Of a DNA stretch of 64,000 bases, positions 24,291 through 33,730 are shown in pieces. Both the position numbers and the translations under genes were made by a program. The notes beneath the pieces are model-generated. The model worked only from the letters and a program-made list of their open reading frames with translations, was not told the DNA's origin and did no database searches. Location: assembly GCA_051294375.1 (NCBI GenBank), contig CM119269.1:22242327-22306326 (forward strand). The letters run 5' to 3'. Each line of letters starts with the position of its first letter. Within the stretch, counting starts at the first letter, position 1. Source of the DNA: Paraspadella gotoi (Eukaryota; Chaetognatha).

Positions 24291-25015
24291 TACTTGGACA
24301 TGGCGGTGCTAGACCGCCGAACCTACTGCTCAATCAGCCAAGTGAGTGAGTGAGAGAGAGAGAGAAGGAGAGAGAGATATAGATAGAGAAAGAGAGTCTC
24401 TAACAATATATTTTCTCCTTATCGTATTTTTTTCAGACAACTTTGCCATCTTGATTCCACACTTGGCTTCCATCACAGAAAGGATGGATCGAATTCAATG
24501 CATCATCGCCGCCACTGGTGAGAGACGGGAAACTTTAAATGAACAAAGGAACAATCATATATAGATTGTTCAATAAAGATTAGGATATAAAATGAGTTGA
24601 ACTTTTTTAATAAACAGAAATTGTTTATAGTTAAAAAAAACTTTTTTTAGTATTAACTATTAAGGGTTTTTTCAAGTTAAAAGATTCTACTTAAACTTAG
24701 CAATAAATGATTAAATTCTATGATAATTTTCTATTTTCAATTCAGCAAATCAAAGGACACGAAACGCGGCTCAAAATCATTTCAACGAATCGATTCAGGT
24801 AAAATTTATTTTTCAAATGTATTACAATTTATTATTTTGAAATTAAAATTTATTAAAAATTAAGCATATCCAATCCCCTCCCATTCCACGAACAGAAAGA
24901 ATGGTTCGAAGTGGCCATTGCAGTAGAGCGGATATTCTTTTGCATCTATCTCGTTGTTCTCATGTTTTCGCCTCTCATCCTCCTCAAGTACACCTGGTTG
25001 GAAAACGCCGCGTAG
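12083..25015 (+). CDS. Nicotinic acetylcholine receptor-like (Cys-loop) channel subunit, 19 exons
   Basis: Subunit of a pentameric ligand-gated channel of the plasma membrane. Proposed exons: 12083-12293, 14461-14531, 14700-14799, 14969-15012, 17174-17218, 17309-17364, 17449-17502, 17580-17688, 17827-17922, 18359-18470, 18836-18973, 20878-20946 (or from 20858), 21386-21504, 21988-22159, 22932-23002, 23087-23345, 24437-24517, 24746-24798, 24896-25015. They join in frame to about 659 residues. Landmarks are a hydrophobic N-terminal signal ending [20 protein letters not shown] (loop A), a Cys-loop with two Cys 13 residues apart and FPFD between them, M1 starting [12 protein letters not shown]2 ending before VPILG, M3, a cytoplasmic loop with an E8 run and a Gln-rich stretch, and M4 before the stop. 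Loop C lacks the vicinal Cys pair, so it is a non-alpha type. The loop B Trp is followed by TQ instead of TY. The start ATG follows a TATA-like site, and exon 1 is the least certain exon. In exon 12 the stronger acceptor breaks the frame. Family assignment is firm; the ligand is unknown. Confidence 0.93.
12685..12897. repeat. Foldback (inverted-repeat) element in intron 1 of the channel gene
   Basis: The two halves are near reverse complements. The outer arms (about 12685-12704 and 12875-12897) share CAAAATGG/CCATTTTG. The inner arms GTCATCAGCAGTGATAGT (12773-12790) and ACTATCACTGATGATGAC (12835-12852) pair almost perfectly around a short loop. It is typical of a small non-autonomous foldback element. 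No target duplication was identified. Confidence 0.75.
15480..15775 (+). repeat. Dispersed element with TTAGGG-like core, copy 1
   Basis: Begins with a CATTTCGTCTTAAATTCGAAATTGGGTTA stretch given here only by position, runs through degenerate GGGTTA/TTAGGG words, and ends with AACAGAATTGGGTCGCTTTT. Related copies are at 18995-19255, 56120-56480 and, inverted, about 62985-63135. This copy lies in intron 4 of the channel gene. Confidence 0.7.
16482..16515. repeat. TA microsatellite
   Basis: Pure TA dinucleotide run of about 33 bases in intron 4 of the channel gene. Confidence 0.95.
18995..19255 (+). repeat. Dispersed element with TTAGGG-like core, copy 2
   Basis: Contains GCCCCATTTTATCTCAAATT at its start, GGTTAGGGTT-type words in the middle and GAAATGGAGCGCTTTGGGAA at its end, matching the copies at 15480 and 56120. 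It sits in intron 11 of the channel gene. Confidence 0.72.
19374..19437. repeat. GA microsatellite
   Basis: Long GA dinucleotide tract in intron 11 of the channel gene. Confidence 0.95.
20262..20530 (+). mobile_element. tRNA-derived SINE in intron 11 of the channel gene
   Basis: A tRNA-like head contains an A-box-like TAGCGCACTGGGCGAACG (from 20272) and a near-canonical B box GGGTTCTAACCCC (20315-20327), about 35 bases apart. Pol III promoter boxes in this arrangement followed by a GC-rich unrelated tail (to about 20530) are characteristic of SINEs. It is much more GC-rich than the surrounding intron. It is not a functional tRNA gene: the acceptor stem and anticodon arm cannot be paired convincingly. 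Confidence 0.7.
21195..21375. repeat. TTTC microsatellite and pyrimidine-rich tract
   Basis: TTTC repeats followed by C/T-rich sequence that forms an extended polypyrimidine tract immediately before the acceptor of the M3 exon at 21386. Confidence 0.85.
22675..22846 (-). mobile_element. tRNA-derived SINE, antisense, in intron 14 of the channel gene
   Basis: Read on the minus strand it has an A-box-like GTGGCGTCACAATTTAAAG (about 22836-22818) and a B box GGGTTCAATTCC (22760-22749), followed by a GC-rich tail. Its sequence differs from the SINE at 20262, so a second family is present. Confidence 0.7.
23311..23372. repeat. Duplicated exon-16 end, copy 1
   Basis: The last 35 bases of exon 16 plus the start of its intron. 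GCTAGACCGCCGAACCTACC and then CTCAATCAGCC recur with few changes at 24302-24360. Both copies run into a GA tract. Confidence 0.85.
23346..23399. repeat. GA microsatellite
   Basis: GA tract directly after the exon 16 donor of the channel gene. Confidence 0.95.
23703..24194 (-). pseudogene. LINE-type retrotransposon fragment (C-terminal part of reverse transcriptase)
   Basis: An antisense open frame of about 163 codons whose residues [12 protein letters not shown] followed by [13 protein letters not shown] match the conserved region after the catalytic fingers and palm in non-LTR (Jockey/RTE-like) reverse transcriptases. Further on come [13 protein letters not shown] and [13 protein letters not shown], also typical of that end. 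The catalytic core, including the YxDD motif, is absent, so this is a 5'-truncated, inactive copy. It begins immediately inside a GA tract (24200-24289) in intron 16 of the channel gene, and a second GA tract lies beyond its 3' side (23346-23399). Confidence 0.8.
24200..24289. repeat. GA microsatellite
   Basis: GA tract of about 90 bases between the LINE fragment and the duplicated exon end. Confidence 0.95.
24302..24360. repeat. Duplicated exon-16 end, copy 2 (intronic)
   Basis: Near-identical to 23311-23372. It carries a better donor consensus (GTGAGT) than the first copy (GTGAGA), so it could act as a cryptic donor. Between the copies lie two GA tracts and a LINE fragment. Confidence 0.85.
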
Positions 25016-25189
25016 CGGCGTCTACCGGAAAAATTTGAAGAAAGAAAAAACAAACGCAATTTAAAGAAAAAACAAATGATTATTCGTTGCTGGTACTAAC
25101 TGAAAATTCGACAATCAAAATAATTTTGAAAAATTTATCTCATCGTTTACTAATTGCCATTTGATGTAGGTACTATTATATTTCTCGCT

Positions 25190-25195
25190 AATAAA
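25190..25195 (+). terminator. Polyadenylation signal of the channel-subunit gene
   Basis: AATAAA lies 175 bases after the stop codon at 25013-25015 and is the first canonical signal downstream. Confidence 0.5.
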
Positions 25196-25199
25196 GTAT

Positions 25200-26540
25200 C
25201 AACGATTATTTAAACAAGCTTTCAAAGTGATATCATCGCGTATTCTAAATTCTTATGTTTGTTTTTGAGCTAAAATAATTGACTTATTTTCAGTCTGTCG
25301 ATGCTACTATAGTTTAATTACATGCAAATTATTCAGCTGCATCACGATTAGGTTGACCTATAAATTTGGTTTTCTTTATGCGCCATAAGAAAATATATCT
25401 ATCATTTCAATATACAATTTTGTCAAATTAAACTTTCTAAATCTATTTTACCTTAAATCGGGAAAAATCTTTATATATCCATGGATGAAAACAATTTTTT
25501 TCAGCTAAAATAGTCATTAGCCAATTGTGCAAAAAGAGGTTAATATTGGTGCACATTGTTCAACGTGCCTAAGCTCACGGGTTTATTTTTACATTGTTAT
25601 TGTTTGAACATTGATTTTTTTGTAATTCATGTGTAATCTTAAAATTATTAACTTGCGACAAATAATTTTTCTGTAAAACAATTTGAAAAACGTTTTTTTT
25701 TAACTTTTTATCATATTCTTTATGATATTTTATTAAAGTAGCTTGTGCAAGACTATTTGGCTTAATAAGGTCTTAATGGTGCCCTGTCACTGAAATGATA
25801 CTTTTGAATGTCTTGCTGCTGGAAACTCCTTAAATAAAACTTAAAAATTTAGTTCTGTTTCAGTTTCGAAACAAACTGTAAATAGTAAATTAATTTATTT
25901 GTATTTATTGCATAAAAAAACATTTAAGCACAAAGAAATAATCAGAGAAAAGTCGCTTGCAATTTTGTTTGTTTATTTTGCTAAACGCAATCGAATCTGA
26001 ACAATTTTATTCTAAATATATATATATTTTTTTATATAAAAAAATATGCGTGAGCATGATCAATTAATCCATCGTTCAATTTTTTTGTTTTTAATTAGAA
26101 AATTTTTTTTTGTTTTTTTGACAATCGATCCCTTCTTATCTCTTCTCATGCTCACAATGAACGATTGAATTGTTAAATTAATATGATTTATTTGGCGAAT
26201 TATTCATAATTAAAAGTTCAATTTTTTGCATTGTTTTAATCATGATCGCAAGAAGGCGCTACAAGCACATTGTCTCTCGCATGCGCTTCAACATCGTTTT
26301 GTAGAAAATAAAAAAAAAACAAAAAAACAAAACGACATCTGGAGTTTATTTTTATCTTTTAAAAAAAGAGAGATATTGAGACATTTGCTAAAAAGCTTGA
26401 GGAAAGATTTGGGGAAAGATTTGAGGAAAGATTTAGGGAGATTAGAAATAATAGTAGATATAGCAAGATGATACTTATGTAGAAGAAAGAAGCAAAAAGA
26501 AAGTGTAAGAAATAACCGTCTCGCTCTCTCTATTAATAAG
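25200..26540. other. AT-rich intergenic DNA
   Basis: No credible gene. Poly-A/T runs are frequent. The open frames at about 26226-26471 are lysine-rich and low in complexity, and are not supported. Confidence 0.6.
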
Positions 26541-26550
26541 GATAACAAAG

Positions 26551-26680
26551 TTTTTTTCTCTGCTTTATTTTGATCATCACCGCGATCGTAATCTCTTTTG
26601 GCACAAGTGTCGGCGGCCGCGAAACGAATCCAAATGCAAATCCAAATCCCCCTATGTCTATTGTCTAAGGAGGAAGCGGT
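26551..26680 (+). pseudogene. Remnant of a small secreted-protein exon
   Basis: A frame without ATG encodes a hydrophobic stretch beginning FFLCFILIITAIVISFG, then a hydrophilic tail with NPNANPNPP and a stop. An in-frame stop lies just upstream. The downstream flank (about 26935-27140) matches the flank of the small secreted ORF at 34400, placing both in the duplicated locus. It could also be an exon whose start lies upstream. Confidence 0.35.
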
Positions 26681-27140
26681 CGAAGGCGATGACTGTATTC
26701 AAGTAATAAGTATTTGAATAATGATATTTCTGGAATGAATATTATATGAGATATCATACTCATTTGAACTAAATTAAAAAACTACAAAACTACATAAGAA
26801 CCCAAGGAAACAATGATATTATTTTAATCCTGGATTTTTTTTAGACTTGTTTAGTTTATTCATTTAATAAATGGTTAATTTTTTATATTAGATGTACTAA
26901 TTTCATTACTATAAATATACTATAATATATTATTTAGATACGATGACGTCAATGGAATCACCACCTTGAAAAACTTGATGTCAGGTTTATGAGAAATGAG
27001 AGAGGGATTCCATAAGATTTCATGAGAGATGAGAGAGAGATTTTATAAGATTCCATAAGATTCCATAAGATTTCATGAAAGATGGATTTAATTAAGGAAG
27101 ATCATAAAAGATGAGTCACCTTTTTGTTTCTTTACCCATA

Positions 27141-27767
27141 CTCGGCACTAAGGCATAGTAAAATTTCTAAATTTAACTTTAATTTAAATTCTAAAAGTGA
27201 GGAACGAACAACATTATACTAATGAACATTTATGTAATAAAAAATTTTTAATAAATTTTACAATTTACACAGTAGGCCATATTTATACTAGTACTAAACC
27301 AATAAATGTTAAAATTTCAAAACAGTTTTTTCGAAGATTTTTTTTGCAGATTTGGATTAGTCATTAAAAGTTTATATAAAGAAATATAACTCTTTTAGAA
27401 AAATTCCTTCATTAAGTGGGTCAAAAATTAGAAAAAGCTATATTTTAAGCTGAAAATTATTTTTTTTATATTAAATATAGTTTTTTTAATTTTTAACCCA
27501 CTTAATGAAAGAATTTTTTAAAATGATTGATATTTTCTTTTATCAACTTTTAACGAGGAATTCAAATCTGCAATCAAAATTAAGAAAAGCCTATTTTAAA
27601 TTTTTTTTATATTATAAGGATAGTACTATATATAAATATAGCCTACTGCAAAAATTAAAAAACATAAAATTAATTTTTTTTACAAATTAATATTCACTGA
27701 TGGTATGTTGTTCATAATTGACTTTTAGAATTTTCGTATGTAACTTTCACTACGCCTTACTCGGCAC
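27141..27767. mobile_element. 611-bp foldback MITE with 8-bp target duplication
   Basis: The element 27149-27759 begins TAAGGCATAGT and ends ACTACGCCTTA, near-perfect inverted ends. It is flanked on both sides by CTCGGCAC (27141-27148 and 27760-27767). The halves stay roughly complementary inward (for example CATTAAGTGGGT at 27410 and ACCCACTTAATG at 27497). An 8-bp target duplication is typical of hAT-like elements. No transposase is encoded. Confidence 0.8.
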
Positions 27768-28399
27768 AGTGATCCAAAAAAATTAAAACCCAATAAAAGG
27801 CACTTTAACAATGAACAATGAACATACGGACATAAATACATATTCAGTAAGGCGGGCCAAAATTGAACATTTTTTATAACTTCTAGTTCTCTCAAAAAAA
27901 ATTTTTTTCCTTCTATTACTAAATCGATTTTCAATGCAACTTTTTGAATTAGTTCAGTGAGTTGCTGCACTGAAGCTTTTAAATATTTATTTATATATAA
28001 CAAATGACAAAAAATTTTTTAAAAAATTAGTTTTTAAGAACGGATTCCTATAGATCTTAAAAAGTTAAATGAAAGTTAGTACGACAATTTTTTCTAATTT
28101 TGTCAATAAATTGGTTAAAAATAGAAAAAACTTAAATAATCATCATCATCATTGGCTGAATTTTATAGTTTTTTAAAATTTTCATTAATAAAACAAAATA
28201 ATTTATTAAGAAAAACGACAGTTTTAAATGCAGAAACAACTGTTTTTAATACAAGATGTACATGTTTCGACTCATTGGTTCGAGTCTTCTTCAGCGTTTT
28301 CATTTTTTATAATTTAAAGAAAAAAAATTCATGTACAACTGTATTTAAGATAAGGAAGTAAAATTAGGTATTCATCATGATGTATTTTCAAGGCCTTTC

Positions 28400-29020
28400 A
28401 GATGAAACTATTTTCATCATTGTAAGATGATTCATTCACGAGATAATAGACTTACAAGTAATATCTTCTTATTTCTTTATTATTTATATCTTCTATATTC
28501 ATTTATTTTTATAATTGTACAAAATTAGTCAATATAATTTATTAGCATTAAGTCATGCGCCTATCAATAAGCTAAATTTTAAAAATTATTTTCATTTTCA
28601 TAATCTCTAACAGTCACTTAACCATTATTTATTTGAGAGAACTTTTAGTTTTAAACCTGTTCTGGCCTAATATTTAGTCTCAGTTTCCAAAAATTATTCT
28701 CTCTGAAGTTATATGCAAATAGTAGTTAATAGTTTGATTTGGTCTTTTCATGCCAATAATATAAAAGGAAAACAAATTATTTCTGGAAGTAACATAATAT
28801 TTATTTTTATTTTTAAATAAGCACTGATCTTCAGAGACTTCTGTCTCCCTCAAAGGTGCATAACAAAATCTTTATAACGGGTGAGTCTATAAGAGGTTTG
28901 TTTTACCCACATGAGTGGAAGAGAAAAATTATTTGACTTGGTTATGTTAACAGCTCTTTGTCTAGTTTGTTAACAAATTAAAAAAGATTTTCATAATATG
29001 TCACAATGAAAAATATAGTA
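28400..29020. other. AT-rich DNA, nothing recognised
   Basis: No repeat unit or protein-like frame identified. Confidence 0.5.
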
Positions 29021-29024
29021 ACAA

Positions 29025-29690
29025 GTTTGAGCAAACAATGTCGGATCTGCCCACGATCATTATCGGTAATTAATTAATTAATAATTAAATTTTTCAAGTT
29101 AATTAATTAATTAATTAGGCAATTAATTAATTAATTTGATCCCAAATGTTTGTTTTTAGGTCTTTTCGTCACTAACCATGACAAAAGCAATGATGATGAT
29201 GAGAATAATGCCAATAACGATTGACTTGATTGATTGACTGATTAATTAATTATTGATTAATTAATTGACTAATTGATTAATTAACTGATTAATTATTTGA
29301 TTTATTAATACATACAAAAGGAAAAAGAAGCATAATGAATTAGTGAAACAGGTTTTTTGTTTTTTTCCATTTAAACTCATTTCTACTTGGACGATTCCAT
29401 CGAAACTTCATATCCAGCTCAATCAAACACTTCCCTACCCACACACAAAATTTTATTTAAATCCATCCATCCCATCACGAGTAATTGGTGTTTTTTGCTA
29501 AGGGGGGGCAGACGGACGGACGGACAGACAGACGGACGGACATCATTTTTTTTACATAATTTATCATAATTCGATGTTCTGACATGATATAAGTTAGTGC
29601 CCGACAATATTGAGGGGGCAGACCGACGGACCGACAAAGTGAATTATAGAGTTGGGATCTGCTGATAAGCAGATCCGACTAAAAACTCAT
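29025..29690 (+). mobile_element. Dispersed inverted-end element carrying a GGAC array, copy 1
   Basis: The left end has TTTGAGCAAACAATGTCGGATCTGC by position (29026-29050) and the right end has GCAGATCCGAC (29669-29679), so GTCGGATCTGC is inverted at the two ends. The interior holds an ACGG/ACAG tetranucleotide array (29510-29542). Relatives are at 38248-38520 (inverted), 42590-42640 (very short) and 49425-49885. No coding capacity. Confidence 0.72.
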
Positions 29691-29699
29691 AGAATTTTA

Positions 29700-30240
29700 G
29701 CCGATTTCAATCAACCAGATTTAATTTCTAATGATACATCTTATCACTAATCAGTTATTAATTAAATCTTATTCGCATTCATCCGCCCTTTTGAAAAATC
29801 CAAAAATACTTTTCATTCAAAAAAAATAAAAAAGAATTTGATATTCTTTAGATATTACTCTATGATTTTCGGATCTTGAATAGCTTAGCACTCTTTTAAA
29901 ACCAATAAGGAGAAATATTAAGTTTGGTCAATTTCTCTTATTTCGATTATTTTTTAATAGAAAACCTCTTACAAGATGTGAGAAAATGATTAAGATACAG
30001 TAAATTAAGATTTCTACAATTTTAGGTTGAGTGATCCCTGGCAAATAAAAATGACAAATCAAAAGTCATTTACTACCATAAATGATTTTTTTAAGAAACA
30101 AATTTGTCGGTTAATGAATTTTTTCTCCATATTTTTTCAAATAAATCTTAAACATTTGAACCTTTTCTAACAACCTCATAGGACATCTGTAATAATCAGC
30201 ATACGAGAAAAACTTGTTTTTCCCCCAAAAAAGAAATTTT
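29700..30240. other. AT-rich DNA, nothing recognised
   Basis: Lies inside the putative 2.5-kb inserted block. No protein-like frame. Confidence 0.5.
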
Positions 30241-30249
30241 AGGCCAATT

Positions 30250-31035
30250 GGATCACTGTGCTTGGTTTCAATCAAATCCAGACATCGAGGTTATCGTGTG
30301 GCTTAAAAAAAAACAGGGTAATCGACGGGAAGTAACATGAAAAGATCATAATTTAAGGAATATTCAACTACTGATAATCCTATATGTAGTCGGGCATTGC
30401 CTAAGTTCACCTCGTCTATAAGCATGATACTTTCAGTTGTGACCCAGTACCGACCCTGCGTCCGTAAACCGCTTTGGATGCGTAGAAATATTAGATAATA
30501 ATAGATAGCAATCTTCAGCCCACTTAGCACCTTATCCACATATATAGTATATACAGACTTCTGAATCATTATTTCCACGTCATCCATACACATTATATTT
30601 AAAAATACGTTTATTTAAGTATTTCTTTCAAACACAACCGATTTATTGGAGTTCTGTAGCAATAGAGATGAAATATAAAATTACCCAAAAAGATCATTAA
30701 AAAATATTTTATTCAACTTTGGCAAATCAAATTATAATTTTGAAAGGTAGTTGGGTTTTTTGTTGTGCCAGTAATCTGGAATGACCATGTACCTTATCTC
30801 TCTTCCTTTTGCCCTCAATCTTCATCTTTCGCTAACTCTATTTTTCGTGGTCATCTACCATTCGCTCCTCCATTCCCTTTCCTTACAATATCGGTTTCAA
30901 ACAAAAAAAAAAGAAATATACTTAATTAAAAATTAAAAAACTCTTCTTTGGAACTCTCTCTCTCTATATATATATAAACTGTCTATCTCTCTGACCTCAA
31001 ACTCTGTCTCTCTCTCTCTCTCTCACTCCACAACA
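30250..31035 (+). promoter_or_regulatory. Duplicated 5' flank of the secreted Ser-rich protein gene
   Basis: This flank is shared with about 34725-35462 upstream of the paralogue, including AATGTACCTTATCTCTCTTCC-like and GCCCTCAATCTTCATCTTT-like blocks. A TATATAAA box lies at 30971-30978, 58 bp before the ATG, followed by CT-rich leader sequence. The paralogue has CCATAAAC in place of the TATA box. Confidence 0.55.
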
Positions 31036-31955
31036 ATGAAACGCTATCTCTCTTGGTTGGTCATCTTCGTCGTCGTTGTATTCGGCGAACCTTTTTCAGG
31101 CACCACAACCATAAGGCCCAGACCCAAACCTCGCCCACCTAAAAGTCCCGACGCCTTATTCAATTCCGACCCTCAAACGCGGCCAGACTCCGCCAGCGCG
31201 AGCATCGAAGAAAGCAGCGAGAAAAGCAGCGAAGAAAGCGACGAGAAAAGCAGCGAAGAAAGCGACGAGAAAAGCAGCGAAGAAAGCGACGAGAAAAGCA
31301 GCGAAGAAAGCGACGAGAAAAGCAGCGAAGAAAGCGACGAGAAAAGCAGCGAAGAAAGCGGCGAAAACGGAAAACGCGGGGATCGCGGCAGGGGCGGCAG
31401 CGGCGGCAGCGGCGGCAGCGGCAGCGGCGGCAGCGGCGTAGTTAAGTCCCCATCAGAAGTGGCGGCGGCAGCGGCGGCGACAAAAGCCTTCGAGGCAGCG
31501 GTGAAAACGGGGAATAATCAAAATCTTCATTTTCTTATTTCCTTAAATGGTAATAAGGCGGGCCAAAATTAAGAGTTCTGTAATATAAAATTCAGTTCAT
31601 TTATCAATACACAAAGGCAATGCAAAATTTTTTGTAAACATTTTTTTTAAAAGAACAGATTCAGATACCCCATAAAAAGTTGTCTTCACAAAGTATAATT
31701 CGTTTTTCAATATTTTGATGATAAGTGGGTTAAATAAGGAAAAAACCCTTAAAAATCATCATCATCATCACCATCATAGTTCATACCATAATTATTTGTT
31801 ACTAGGAGATCCTCAAAAGTCGACCGCAGAAAATGCTTCGGCGGTGGCTGCGGCAGAAGAAAAGAAGAAGAGACGCGTTGAAAGACACGTCGTCGTCCGC
31901 CACCGCAGCCGCCGCAGTCGCCGCCGCCGGTGAAGCCAACCTGATGACTGAATAA
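31036..31955 (+). CDS. Secreted Ser/Glu/Lys-repeat protein (gene 1 of a duplicated pair)
   Basis: Not a recognised family. The ATG sits in CAACAATGAA after a TATA box. The first 17 or so residues form a signal peptide (MKRYLSWLVIFVVVVFG). A Pro/Arg-rich spacer leads to six tandem 8-residue repeats of the SSEESDEK type (about 31206-31365), then a Gly/Ser-rich linker, an Ala-rich helix and a basic C-terminal exon. Exon 1 starts at 31036. Two joins to the last exon (31806-31955) are possible. A donor at 31549/31550 gives a tail with AENASAV and a final Arg run, ending at 31933. A donor at 31500/31501 gives a tail ending in NLMTE with a stop at 31953-31955. The paralogue at 35463-37684 supports parts of both readings. 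The Ser-x-Glu repeats resemble substrates of secretory-pathway kinases, which suggests an extracellular phosphoprotein; this is inference. Confidence 0.6.
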
Positions 31956-31989
31956 TGAAGATATTTAGTAAAGTTTAAAGTAAAGTATA

Positions 31990-32760
31990 AAAAAGTATAA
32001 AGTATAAAGTATTTCGAATTTCAATTCCTGTGAATCAGTTCATGTTTTAAAGAAATAAGTTTTCACCTAGTTTTTTGCATTTTTTTTTTCATTTTTATGA
32101 AATTGGTACTACCAAAAAATAAAATTATACATTCATTCAGCAAAGAGAATTTGTTTTTATTTCTACGACTATTTTATTTGTAATAGGAACAGACATGTTT
32201 CATTCAATAAATAGGCTATCTTGCCTCCTGACTTTGGACGGGCTATTTCATAATCAAAAAAGAGGTGTTTTTTTTTTTTTAAACTGATATAAAATAGCAA
32301 ATTCAAAAATTCTTATCTGAAAAATCAATTTTTATGAATATATATGGAGCTGACTTCAGTACTGGATTAATTTTTGTTGCTCCTGGATTTTTGTTTATTA
32401 TGGAACTTGTAACTTTTGTTATTGGAAATTATACTCGAGACTCACGAATTACTATTTTTAAATTTTTTTCTATTTTTAAGCTAAATCTGAAAAAAAAAAT
32501 AGCAAGAAAAAATAGAAAGATTAGTAGATAGCAAGATGATTCGTAAAAGAAAGAAGCAAGTATGGTGGACTAAGAGTCATTCGTCAACAGCAACAACAAC
32601 ACTTTCAGGCGACATGCCTCAACCTGGCGATGCACTTTCCGCCATCAACACATCAGGCGACATGCCTCAACTTGGTGACGAACTTTCCACCAACAACAAC
32701 AATTCAATGAAGAGACGCAACAGACTTCTCCCTACGGGAGGGGGGAAGTATGGTGGACTA
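31990..32760. repeat. 3' flank shared with the paralogue
   Basis: About 32020-32480 matches 37735-38110 downstream of gene 2. Both contain a short frame with GPGFLFIMELV or APGFLFIMELV followed by GNYTRDS, starting at 32334 and 37958. This conserved short frame may be a small gene or an element remnant. Its hydrophobic core is short and each frame closes within 65 codons. Confidence 0.5.
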
Positions 32761-32774
32761 AAATCCACCAACCG

Positions 32775-32940
32775 TTCATCAGCGGCCATTGGTGCCGGAG
32801 GCAAGTCATTCGCCTCCCAACCCAAAGGTCCAGAGTTCTAGCCCGGTGGTCGCCCAGCAGTTAAGAGGGACGGGGAGCTTAACCCGCCTGTAACACGGTG
32901 TTACAGCCTGATCCGAAGCTCAGGGACTGCTTACAGAAGT
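32775..32940 (+). mobile_element. SINE-like element, copy 1
   Basis: GC-rich block with TTCTAGCCCGGTGGTCGCCC and then TGTAACACGGTGTTACAGCC, ending near CTCAGGGACTG. An inverted relative is at 48518-48690. GAGTTCTAGCCC resembles a B box and GGTGCCGGAGGCAAG upstream could serve as an A box, so a tRNA-related SINE is likely but less clear than the elements at 20262 and 22675. Confidence 0.55.
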
Positions 32941-32944
32941 AAGT

Positions 32945-33445
32945 AAAGAAATAAATATTATTAATAAATGAATAAATAACGACTCAAGGTCTTAGGATTA
33001 ACACCGACTAACTCTTCTTCTTCATCCTTTGCTCCTCTAACCTTCCATTTTGTCCTCCCACCTTTTTTTCAGCTCTATTCCACTGACGGTAGGGCAAAGA
33101 GAATGTGAAAGAAACCAAAAAAGTCTCATCTCTGAAACATATAAAATCTTAAAGTATACCGATAAGGCTCTTATTGTGGCAGGTCTGCAAAATCCGATCA
33201 AAGAAAGATTTTTTTAAAAATGCTAATTAAAGTTTTTTGAAAATTGTTTTAAAAAATATTCTAATTGTTAGGGTGAATATGCTTACAATTTGAATTTCCG
33301 TATGTCTATCATTATCTACAAAGCATAAGCTTTAATTTGAGACCTCTCCAAACTTTTTACGATTTTTCGTTATTGTATTATTAATAAAAATTCTAATTCT
33401 TTATGCAAATATATCTTTCCTCTCTCTTTCCCACCGCCCGTTTGA
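32945..33445. other. Non-coding AT-rich DNA
   Basis: Contains CT-rich patches. No open frame with protein-like composition, although it may include the first exon or promoter of the exon at 33446. Confidence 0.45.
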
Positions 33446-33730
33446 TTTAATGTTTCTTCATTTTTAATTTCCGCTCAAAAAGATAAAGATAAACACGAAG
33501 AAAAAGACGATGATGACGAAATAGGTCAATTTGATAAAAGCGACGTAGACATGAATTTGAAACGTAGCAACCAAAGTGTCGGCGGCGAAACCGGAAAAAG
33601 CAGCGGCGAAACCGGTAAAAGCAGCGGCGAGCCCGGCAAAGGCAGCGGCAGCAGAGGCGGCAGGAGTCGAAACAGCGCTGAAGGGCGTCGGGGGCGAGCC
33701 CGCTGGTTGAAATTTTTACGAATGAATTAG
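33446..33730 (+). CDS. 3' exon of a further secreted Gly/Ser/Lys-rich protein (partial)
   Basis: A frame open from 33446 to a stop at 33728-33730. It starts with SSFLISAQ, which looks like the end of a signal peptide, then an acidic stretch (EEKDDDDEIG), then repeats of the type GETGKSSG (three copies decaying to GEPGKGSG), and a basic tail with GRRGRARWLKF. The repeats resemble ETGEKSS in the paralogue at 35463, so it belongs to the same local family. No ATG in frame is visible, so at least one upstream exon is missing or the acceptor lies near 33482. Function unknown. Confidence 0.45.
   Translation, partial: FNVSSFLISAQKDKDKHEEKDDDDEIGQFDKSDVDMNLKRSNQSVGGETGKSSGETGKSSGEPGKGSGSRGGRSRNSAEGRRGRARWLKFLRMN

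Larger units (their letters stand above)
27767..30258. mobile_element. Possible 2.5-kb inverted-repeat element containing nested insertions
   Basis: CAGTGATCCAA at 27767-27777 is matched by its reverse complement TTGGATCACTG at 30248-30258. The matching place in the duplicated locus (about 34710) lacks everything between, so the block looks inserted. Inside are a GTCC/GGAC-bearing element (29025-29690), AT-rich DNA and TTAATTAA-type runs (29060-29300), and no transposase frame. The limits are inferred from the short terminal repeats only. Confidence 0.4.

Noticed and set aside
30303-30593. Antisense 96-codon frame
   Set aside because: It lies in a duplicated promoter flank. The copy near 34750-34860 does not keep the frame open.
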